A stretch of DNA of 64,000 nucleotides. Origin: Selenobaculum gibii (GTDB taxonomy: Bacteria > Bacillota > Negativicutes > ICN-92133). A program made the position numbers and the translations under genes. The notes below the pieces were generated by a model. It did not search any database. It was not told the origin of the DNA and saw nothing but the letters and a program-made list of their open reading frames with translations. Positions 57,237 to 64,000 of the stretch are shown here, one piece after another (position 1 is the first letter of the stretch; the number at the start of each line of letters is the position of its first letter). The stretch covers positions 845,501 to 909,500 of the forward strand of contig NZ_CP120678.1 of the NCBI RefSeq assembly GCF_030273445.1. Direction: 5' to 3'.

Positions 57237-58484
57237 GTGAGGAAGAAAAATTTTAAAGGTCGTTGTGAAAAACGTGTCATTGCAAAGTGCAATGAAGTAT
57301 GCAGGACATACGATGCGATCCAGTATGTCTATGCAGATATTCTGCAAGCAAGTGATGAAGTAAAAGAAATCAGGTGCAATGTCCCGCTTAATGGGCGGGA
57401 CATTAGCGAATACACATCGGATTTTGTCTGCGTCAAGTCTGACAATGATTTGATGGTGCGTGAATGTGTGTTCCGCAAGTTTCTGATGAAGGCACTTACG
57501 GTCAAGCTGCTGGATGCTTCAAGGGAATACTGGTTAAGGCATGGGGTCACCGATTGGGGGTTAGTCATTGATGAGAAAAATGATTTGTTGAAGGACGGTG
57601 ACAACATTATCAGGGTTTTAGAGGTAAAGCCTGATAAAATCCTCATTATCGACTGCATCAAAAGGACTATGCCCGTATGGGTGGAATCTTCGGCTTTGGA
57701 TTCCTTCTCTTGCTGCACTGATGAAGTACTGAACCAGGCTACAAATTTTATCGTCACCGATATTGAAAATCTAAATGCTAATCAGAAAAGAATCATGTTT
57801 GAGCGTTATACATTAATTGCATCAATTTTCCCTTTTGTAGCAGAGGAAAGAATGCGTTCAAAAGTTATCGATTCTATAGATACAGAACACAACATATCTA
57901 AGCAGACCATCAGAAACTATTTATGCTTGTATTTGGTCTATATGAATATAATAGTCCTTGCCCCAAGGCAACGGCTAGACGATGATGGAAAGCTTACACA
58001 AGATGAAAAAAACATACGATGGGCTTTGAACAAATTCTTCTATACCACGAAAAAGCAATCACTTATGACTGCTTATACCATGATGCTGAAAGAGAAGTAT
58101 TGTGATAGTATGGATATTCTAGCAAACCAATACCCGTCTTTTTATCAATTTCGTTACTTCTACCGTAAAACAAAAAAGATGCAGAACTTCTATATTTCCA
58201 GAGATGGATTGAAGAGTTACCAGAGAAATAACAAGCCTCTTATTGGTGATAGCATACGGTCGTTTGCTCCTGCTATTGGCGCTGGTATGCTGTATTCTAC
58301 TATACTTGTTCAGAACGAACATATACATTTCCACCCCAGTGGTGATGCGCTGCCAATCCAAGAAGACATTACTATCATTAGAAAACTGGTCGAAGCAGGT
58401 AAGTTACTGGATATTAACATTTTGGACCATATTATTATCGGTAAGGGGAATTTTGAGAGTTTAAAAGAGCGAGGAATCTTGTGA
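57237..58484 (+). pseudogene. Chimeric remnant: Tn7-like TnsA/TnsB N-terminus joined to RadC C-terminus
   Basis: An open frame of 415 codons from GTG 57237 (GGAGGT at 57222-57227). Residues 1-114 resemble the TnsA endonuclease core of Clostridial Tn7-like elements: EYTSDF with D62, VRECVFRKFLMKALTVKLLDAS. Residues 115-345 resemble the DNA-binding part of TnsB (KILIIDCIKRTMPVWV, YPSFYQFRYFYRKTKK) and stop where the DDE catalytic domain should begin. Residues 350-415 are the end of a RadC/JAB protein: HPSGD at 366-370, then RKLVEAGKLLDINILDHIIIG. The join implies an internal deletion. The frame is open but unlikely to transpose. Confidence 0.7.
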
Positions 58485-58731
58485 TAAATAGTTTATCAAT
58501 ATTAAGAGGCTTATACTACATCTAAGCTGGATAAGACAATAAAAGTACCCTATTGTTGCATCGAGACAATGGTGTATTTCTGCTTTTTAAATTGGAAGTT
58601 TTCAATTGTTTAACCTTGCTGAAATTACTGGATTATCTAATTAGGTTCCTGCCAACATTTTGACCCAAATATACGCTAAGCTTCAATTTTGTTTTGTTAT
58701 TTCTGCGTTGAGGTTATCTATTTATGGGAAA
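58485..58731. other. Junction between Tn7-like remnant and GC-rich block
   Basis: 247 bases with stops in all frames. CTATTGTTGCATCGAGACAATGG (58552 onward, split here as CTATTGT and ACAATGG) forms a weak stem. I see no gene or promoter. Confidence 0.3.
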
Positions 58732-59319
58732 CTAACCTGCTCTATTTACGTCGATTCCGCTTACCATCATTTGCAAGTATTCTTTCGCCTGTGCCTTTGA
58801 GCACTCCTTTTTATCGAGATATTTCCATTCCAAGATAATCAATACCGCTTTACTGTATAGTTTTGCAGCCATCTCCTGCGGTATTTTGAATTGGTGGGTA
58901 TTCGGACTGCTTTTAAAAGCTGCCATCATATTTGTGATCAGATAAAAATGAATTTGATTGATAAAGTATTGATTCGGGCAATTATTCTTCAAAATATTCT
59001 GTACGATTTCAATGTTTTGGTCAAAGAAATCAATAAAGTTTTCCATCAGTGCGTTCAATCGTTTCTGACAATTACCTGTTTCTTGATTGCTGCTGTCAAT
59101 TTGCTTATGAACGGTCAAAAAACAGTATTCCAGAAAGTCATATTTATCATCGAAATAATTATAAAAGGTAGCTCGCGGCAGCATTGATTTTTCGCAAAGC
59201 TCTTGAACGGCAATTTCCTCGAAAGATTTTTCGGCGAGCAAGGTCAACATTGCTTGCTGCAAAGAAATGAGAGTCCGAGATGCGCCAATGGTTAATTTTT
59301 TAGATAAATCATACTTCAT
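58732..59319 (-). CDS. TetR/AcrR-family regulator
   Basis: A 195-residue protein. The helix-turn-helix lies at about 15-62 with FEEIAVQELCEKSMLPRATFYNYFDDKYDFLEY. The C-terminal ligand domain is not recognisable. ATG 59319 follows AGGAGGT. It is transcribed divergently from the aldehyde dehydrogenase operon 184 bases away and probably represses it. Confidence 0.88.
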   Translation of the reverse strand: MKYDLSKKLTIGASRTLISLQQAMLTLLAEKSFEEIAVQELCEKSMLPRATFYNYFDDKYDFLEYCFLTVHKQIDSSNQETGNCQKRLNALMENFIDFFDQNIEIVQNILKNNCPNQYFINQIHFYLITNMMAAFKSSPNTHQFKIPQEMAAKLYSKAVLIILEWKYLDKKECSKAQAKEYLQMMVSGIDVNRAG

Positions 59320-59503
59320 TTGAAGACCTCCTTTGACATTTTTTCAAATCTGTATAAATTTTGACTTTTCTACGATTCTGTCACTTGTATTCTTGATGAG
59401 TCCATTATAGACTAGAATAAAAATTTAGACAACTGCAAAAATACGGTCACGAGAAAATATAGCAAGCGATTATAGTTAGTCTTTTAAAAGGTGAGGTACA
59501 GTT

Positions 59504-60871
59504 GTGGAATACAATGAAATTTTAGCGATGCAGAAAAATTTTTTTTATTCCGGTAAAACCAAGACGTATCAATACAGGCTGGATGCGTTAAAGGCGCTGA
59601 GGGAATCCCTAATTTATTATGAAGAAGAAATCAACCAAGCGCTTATGGACGATTTAAACAAATCGCCATATGAAACTTATATTTCTGAATACGGCATATC
59701 GCTGCAGCAGCTTACTTACGCAACCCGTCACCTGAAAAAATGGATGAAGCCAATACCCAGATCGGTTGGAATCAATTCATTTCCTGGCAAGGCTTATGAC
59801 ATCTTTGAGCCTTATGGCACAGCCCTCATCGTATCGTCTTGGAATTATCCCATTACACTGACCATCTTACCGCTAATCGGCGCTATAGCAGCGGGTAACT
59901 GCTGTGTCATTAAGCTGTCAGAATTGTCGCCGAACACATCAAACGTAGTCGAAAAGATTGTGGCACGCGCCTTTCCGAAAGAATATGTCACCACCATATT
60001 AGGTGGAAAAGAGGAAAGCCAGCAGCTTCTCGAACAGCGTTTTGATTACATCTTTTTTACCGGAAGCACCGCAGTAGGTAAGTATGTGATGGAAAAAGCG
60101 GCACAGCATCTTACTCCGGTGACACTTGAATTGGGTGGTAAATGCCCGTGTATCGTGACTGCCGATGCCGATATACGGGAGGCGGCAAAAAACATAGCGT
60201 ATGGCAAAGTTCTCAATAGCGGACAGACTTGTACCGCTCCGGATTACGTGTTGGTGTATGAAAAAGTAGCGGAACAGTTTTGCAGAGAAATTACAAATCA
60301 ATATAAAAAGATGGTTGGGGATTCGCTTACAAATCCGGTATATCCGCGCATTGTAACTGAAAGACACTTTGAACGGCTTCGACGCCTCATGGAAGAGGGA
60401 ACGGTTTATAGTGGAGGACATTTTGATCAAGGAGCGTTGAAAATAGAACCGACCGTCCTGGTCGATGTGAAGCCTGATTCTCCCGTGATGCGCGAAGAAA
60501 TATTCGGTCCCCTCCTCCCAGTCATTCCCTATAGCACGCTGGACGAGGCGGAGACATTTGTACAAGAGAGGGAAAAGCCGCTGGCGCTCTATCTCTTTAC
60601 AACAAGCAAAAGCACAGAAATAAGAGTACTTAACAAACTCTCCTTTGGCGGAGGCTGTGTAAATGACACGATTTCCCACATGACCTGCGATGGTCTGGGG
60701 TTTGGCGGGATCGGCCACAGCGGCATGGGAACGTACCACGGTGTATATAGCTTTGAGGCCTTCAGCCACAAGAAAGGGATTTATAAAAAATCCAGGGTGT
60801 TTGGGCTGTCGCTGCGATACCAGCCATATGCCCAGAAAGTAAGCAGGCTGCTTAGGTTCTTGATGAAATAA
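59504..60871 (+). CDS. Aldehyde dehydrogenase (fatty/coniferyl aldehyde type)
   Basis: A 455-residue NAD(P)-dependent ALDH. Catalytic C243 is in NSGQTCTAPDYV, the general base E209 in LELGGKCP, and cofactor-site FTGSTAVGK precedes them. The closing segment FGGIGHSGMGTYHG is typical of class 3 enzymes with broad aldehyde range. GTG 59504 follows AAAGGTGAGG. G+C is visibly higher than in the chromosomal core. It opens a set of three redox genes behind the TetR gene. Confidence 0.9.
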   Translation: MEYNEILAMQKNFFYSGKTKTYQYRLDALKALRESLIYYEEEINQALMDDLNKSPYETYISEYGISLQQLTYATRHLKKWMKPIPRSVGINSFPGKAYDIFEPYGTALIVSSWNYPITLTILPLIGAIAAGNCCVIKLSELSPNTSNVVEKIVARAFPKEYVTTILGGKEESQQLLEQRFDYIFFTGSTAVGKYVMEKAAQHLTPVTLELGGKCPCIVTADADIREAAKNIAYGKVLNSGQTCTAPDYVLVYEKVAEQFCREITNQYKKMVGDSLTNPVYPRIVTERHFERLRRLMEEGTVYSGGHFDQGALKIEPTVLVDVKPDSPVMREEIFGPLLPVIPYSTLDEAETFVQEREKPLALYLFTTSKSTEIRVLNKLSFGGGCVNDTISHMTCDGLGFGGIGHSGMGTYHGVYSFEAFSHKKGIYKKSRVFGLSLRYQPYAQKVSRLLRFLMK

Positions 60872-60916
60872 GTGTAAATTCGTATTTCAAAAACAAACAG
60901 AAAAGAGGGTAAAGGG

Positions 60917-63031
60917 ATGAGGTATCCAAATTTATTTTCACCCATGAATATTGGTTCAGTGACCATCAAAAACCGAATTGTGATGTCCTCCATGTGCATT
61001 GGATTGGCGGCGCATGACGGCGCGGCGAGCAAAGAATTATCCGACTATTATGAAGAACGCGCCGCCGGAGGCGTGGGTCTTATCATGACAGAATGTACCC
61101 GCGTCAATGAGACGGATTGCGTGTCCCATTCTAGCATGTTATCCATGTCACACGACAGATATATTGAGCCGTTTCGCAGAATCACGGAAAAGGTGCATGC
61201 CCATGGCACTAAGATTTTTGTTCAATTGTTTCATCCCGGTCGGCAAAACGTGGTTATTTTCCCAACGCTGTGGCAATTCAATGAGAGAGTTGCAAGGATT
61301 TTTCCTCCATATTGGGATTTATTTTTTAAAGCCACCGGTAGCTTTGATGAATCCGCCATGGAAGATCCCAAAACCGTGAAGCGGATGAAGCGCTATATGA
61401 AGCCGCTCCTTGCACCAAGCGCTGTTCCTTGTGGCCTTGGTGACAATCCTATTCGTAATCAAACTACCATTGCCATGACAATACCTCAGATTAAAACACT
61501 GGTCAGCCAGTTTTCCGCCGCTGCGAAACGGGCGAAAAAAGCCGGAGCCGATGGCGTGGAGCTACACGCTGCCCATGGATATTTGCTGCAGCAGTTTTTA
61601 AGTTCCTACACTAACCGTCGTACGGATGAATACGGTGGCTCTCCGGAAAACCGGATGCGACTCATTCAGGAGATTATAGAGGACATCCGCCAAAAGTGCG
61701 GGGCTGATTTTCCCATCAGTGTGCGATTGACAGCAGATGAGTTCTATGACACGATTGGTTATCCCGGTCAAGGGATCACCTTGGGTGAGGGCGTAGAGAT
61801 TGCGAAACGGCTGGAGCAGTTCGGAATTGACGCGCTCAATATCAGCAGCGGCGCTTACGATACGGAGCACACCTCCTGCGAACCAATCAGCTATGAACCC
61901 GGCTGGCGCAAGTATTTGGCGAAAGCTGTTAAGGGAGAGGTCAGCATTCCGGTAATGGCGGCTAATTTGATCCGCTCTCCGGAACAGGCGGAAGCGCAGC
62001 TCGTGGAAGGAACCCAAGACTTCATCGCCATGGGGCGGCCTTTCCTCGCTGACCCTGAATGGTCCAATAAAGCGAAGGAGGGGCGCAGCGAGGATATCCT
62101 TAAGTGTATTTGCTGCCTGCGTTGTATGGAATGTTTACGTAAAAACATCATGAACGGCCAGCCGATTGAATGTGCCGTCAATCCCCGCACCTGTCAGGAA
62201 AATAAATATGAACGCAATGCACCGAAAGATGGTCATCAGCGGCAGATCGTCATTGTGGGCGCTGGCCCGGCGGGCTTAACAGCGGCAAGAGAACTGGCGG
62301 CGCGGGACTTCAAGGTAACCGTACTGGAAAAGAATGCAGAACCCGGCGGTCAGCTTCTCTTGGCGAAATCGCCGCCGCATAAGGAGAAAATCGGTTGGCT
62401 CATTGAGGGATTAACCCATTTGGCAACTCAGCAGGGTGTAACAATTGAGTACAATATCGAAGCCACCAAAGAAGTTATTGATACGTATCATCCCCATGCC
62501 GTGATCTTCGCAACCGGCGGAGAGGCAATCTCACCGAGAATATCGGGATCAGAATCAGAATCGGTTGTCACGGTGACGCCGATTTTGACAGGGGAAAAAA
62601 CCTACTCCAATAAGAAGATTGCCGTTGTCGGCTCCGGTATGACCGGGCTGGAGACAGCGGAATTACTGTTGGAACAAGGGAATACCATCACTGTAATTGA
62701 GATGGTGGATAAAATCGCTCTCGGCGCACATCCTTCTAACTCTATGGATGTAGTTAAAAGATTAAAACAGGGGAATGTTAGATTTTTCCTTGGCAGGCGG
62801 TTGGATCAAATCGACGATGGCATGCTGCACCTGAGCCGGAAAGACGGCGTTCTTGAATCAATCAGTACGGATGTGACGGTGCTTGCCACTGGTGTACGTA
62901 GTTGCAACAGGCTGGCAAAGGAATGCTTCGGCCATTATGATCATCTTTATACCATCGGCGACGCAGAAAAAACCGGACGCATCGGCGACGCGACTCGCGG
63001 AGCTTTCGAGCTGGCACGCTCTTTACATTGA
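60917..63031 (+). CDS. Old-yellow-enzyme/2,4-dienoyl-CoA reductase-type iron-sulfur flavoprotein
   Basis: 704 residues. An FMN TIM barrel (about 1-380) starts NLFSPMNIGSVTIKNRIVMSS and has ELHAAHGYLLQQFLS. The 4Fe-4S cysteines lie in CICCLRCMECLRKN (C397-C406). An FAD domain begins VIVGAGPAGLTAARE near 445, and an NAD(P) domain has AVVGSGMTGLETAELL near 572. The family reduces conjugated enoyl or enal compounds. A segment at about 112-150 (LWQFNERVARIFPPYWD) looks like an insertion relative to FadH. The ribosome site is AAAGGG before ATG 60917. It is about half G+C, unlike its chromosomal surroundings. Confidence 0.88.
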   Translation: MRYPNLFSPMNIGSVTIKNRIVMSSMCIGLAAHDGAASKELSDYYEERAAGGVGLIMTECTRVNETDCVSHSSMLSMSHDRYIEPFRRITEKVHAHGTKIFVQLFHPGRQNVVIFPTLWQFNERVARIFPPYWDLFFKATGSFDESAMEDPKTVKRMKRYMKPLLAPSAVPCGLGDNPIRNQTTIAMTIPQIKTLVSQFSAAAKRAKKAGADGVELHAAHGYLLQQFLSSYTNRRTDEYGGSPENRMRLIQEIIEDIRQKCGADFPISVRLTADEFYDTIGYPGQGITLGEGVEIAKRLEQFGIDALNISSGAYDTEHTSCEPISYEPGWRKYLAKAVKGEVSIPVMAANLIRSPEQAEAQLVEGTQDFIAMGRPFLADPEWSNKAKEGRSEDILKCICCLRCMECLRKNIMNGQPIECAVNPRTCQENKYERNAPKDGHQRQIVIVGAGPAGLTAARELAARDFKVTVLEKNAEPGGQLLLAKSPPHKEKIGWLIEGLTHLATQQGVTIEYNIEATKEVIDTYHPHAVIFATGGEAISPRISGSESESVVTVTPILTGEKTYSNKKIAVVGSGMTGLETAELLLEQGNTITVIEMVDKIALGAHPSNSMDVVKRLKQGNVRFFLGRRLDQIDDGMLHLSRKDGVLESISTDVTVLATGVRSCNRLAKECFGHYDHLYTIGDAEKTGRIGDATRGAFELARSLH

Positions 63032-63119
63032 TGTTACCCATAATCGTGAATTATTTGGAAAAATGAAAAAGCTGGTAGTTGACATCGAAATAGTAATGAA
63101 TCATTTGGAGGAATAAGAA

Positions 63120-63914
63120 ATGTCAGATTGTATTCGAATTGATAAAGCCGCTTGCATTGGCTGTGGAATGTGCGTGAAGGATTGTCCGCACCATGCCATT
63201 GTTTTGAAGGATAAAATAGCTGAAATGAAACTTGATCGTTGCATGGAATGCGGTCACTGCGTTGCGGTCTGTCCAAAAGCTGCCGTCAGCATGAATGGCT
63301 ATGCTATGGACGAGGTAAAAGAATATGATAGGGATACTTTTACCATCGCGCCTGAAACCTTCCTCAATAACATAAAGTTCAGACGCTCCATCAGGCATTA
63401 TAAGAATATGCCTGTAGAACATGAAAAAATCATGCAGATAATTGATGCTGGAAGGTACACCCCTACGGGAAGCAATAAGCAGCGGATACGTTATGTTGTT
63501 GCTGAACACCCGGAGGATAATATCGAAAAGGACGCAATCATAACCTTTCGGAAGATAAAGTCCGTAACCGATGTGGTTGGTAAATTCATTAAGTTACCGA
63601 TTGATACGAGAAAATATCAAGTTGATAAAGGGTTTTTCTTCCAGGGGGCGCCAACAGCTATTTTTGTAATATCCGATGATACGGTCGATGCTGCATTGGC
63701 TTCAACAAATATGGGTACTATGGCTGAATCACTTGGTCTTGGTGTATTATATGTTGGATTCTTTGTACGAGCTGCACGAATAAATAAAACTATCCGCAAA
63801 AAGCTATCGATTACAGGGAAAGAACGATTGGTAACTGCTATTGCTATTGGCTATCCTGATGCTCATTACAAGCGGACTGTTCCGAGAAAACCAGCAAAAG
63901 TGCAATGGCTGTAA
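63120..63914 (+). CDS. Ferredoxin-nitroreductase fusion protein
   Basis: 264 residues. The N-terminal 2[4Fe-4S] ferredoxin has CIGCGMCVKDCP and CMECGHCVAVCP. The nitroreductase FMN domain begins RRSIRHYKNMPVEHEKI with PTGSNKQ. It likely takes electrons through its own clusters and reduces nitro or enone compounds. GGAGGAATAAGAA precedes ATG 63120. It is the third gene of the redox block. The 88 bases before it hold a short open frame (ending NHLEE) that I cannot assign. Confidence 0.88.
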   Translation: MSDCIRIDKAACIGCGMCVKDCPHHAIVLKDKIAEMKLDRCMECGHCVAVCPKAAVSMNGYAMDEVKEYDRDTFTIAPETFLNNIKFRRSIRHYKNMPVEHEKIMQIIDAGRYTPTGSNKQRIRYVVAEHPEDNIEKDAIITFRKIKSVTDVVGKFIKLPIDTRKYQVDKGFFFQGAPTAIFVISDDTVDAALASTNMGTMAESLGLGVLYVGFFVRAARINKTIRKKLSITGKERLVTAIAIGYPDAHYKRTVPRKPAKVQWL

Positions 63915-63959
63915 GCTTGTTCAAATATTACAGAATTGTGAAAGGGATTTGACCTGATT

Positions 63960-63979
63960 GACACCCTAGTGTCTTGACA
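63960..63979 (+). promoter_or_regulatory. Start of a promoter region at the window edge
   Basis: GACAC pairs with GTGTC (63960-63973) around CCTA, followed at once by TTGACA (63974-63979). The -10 box would lie at or beyond the end of the window. An operator over the -35 box is plausible. Confidence 0.35.
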
Positions 63980-64000
63980 AAGTTAATTACACTACCTTAA

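Noticed and set aside
59999-60769. 256-codon antisense frame in the aldehyde dehydrogenase gene
   Set aside because: It lies wholly opposite a well-conserved enzyme, and its length is explained by the higher G+C. Its product has no known motif.

Overview
The window is AT-rich (about one third G+C by eye) Firmicute DNA. The left part of a split sigma-K gene, a PdaB-type sporulation deacetylase, a GerMN lipoprotein, an HrcA/CIRCE-controlled groESL operon, the LL-DAP aminotransferase lysine route and a futalosine menaquinone operon together suggest an anaerobic endospore former. Among these the Negativicutes (Sporomusa/Pelosinus-like lineages) fit best, but this is an inference from gene content. 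No rRNA, tRNA or ribosomal protein gene is present to prove it.

1-12.36 kb: the right end of an integrated element. It carries a Gabija-like pair (OLD-family ATPase/TOPRIM nuclease plus UvrD-like helicase), a stretch of decayed DNA with an EVE-domain pseudogene, a fused restriction-methylase of the Eco57I/type IIG kind, a second N6-adenine methylase, and a large serine recombinase. The recombinase stop codon lies inside an AATGA core at 12355-12359, and directly after it begins the 3' half of sigK. This is the layout of a sigK-intervening (skin-like) element, here with anti-phage cargo.

12.7-24.2 kb: chromosomal core. It holds a candidate structured RNA, a CsoR-type operator, copA with a fused copZ module that has its own ribosome binding site, csoR and dapA. 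A second copy of the candidate RNA lies in the leader of gatCAB. An EamA transporter, a DUF815 ATPase and dapL follow, the last two on the minus strand.

24.5-45.3 kb: a GH18 hydrolase, a LysR regulator, motAB, acpS, nnr, an EndoAI/EndoA-type toxin-antitoxin pair, a ComEC-like metallo-beta-lactamase lipoprotein with DUF3006, a broken cyclic-nucleotide-binding gene, an AMIN-domain amidase and a GerMN lipoprotein. Then come a TPP riboswitch with thiC, thiL-tsaE-tsaB-rimI-tsaD (tRNA t6A synthesis), a PdtaS/PdtaR-like histidine kinase with an ANTAR regulator, and groESL behind a perfect CIRCE operator.

45.5-56.8 kb: pilin-like genes split by a yeiH/LysR pair, pdaB, the menaquinone operon mqnE-mqnA-mqnC plus a nucleoside phosphorylase of the MTAP family, and guaA.

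56.76-64 kb: accessory DNA behind guaA. A 252-bp unit with 37-bp inverted repeats and several hairpins precedes a chimeric remnant of Tn7-like tnsA/tnsB joined to the end of radC. Next is a clearly more GC-rich block with a divergent TetR regulator, an aldehyde dehydrogenase, an old-yellow-enzyme/dienoyl-CoA-reductase-type flavoprotein and a ferredoxin-nitroreductase.
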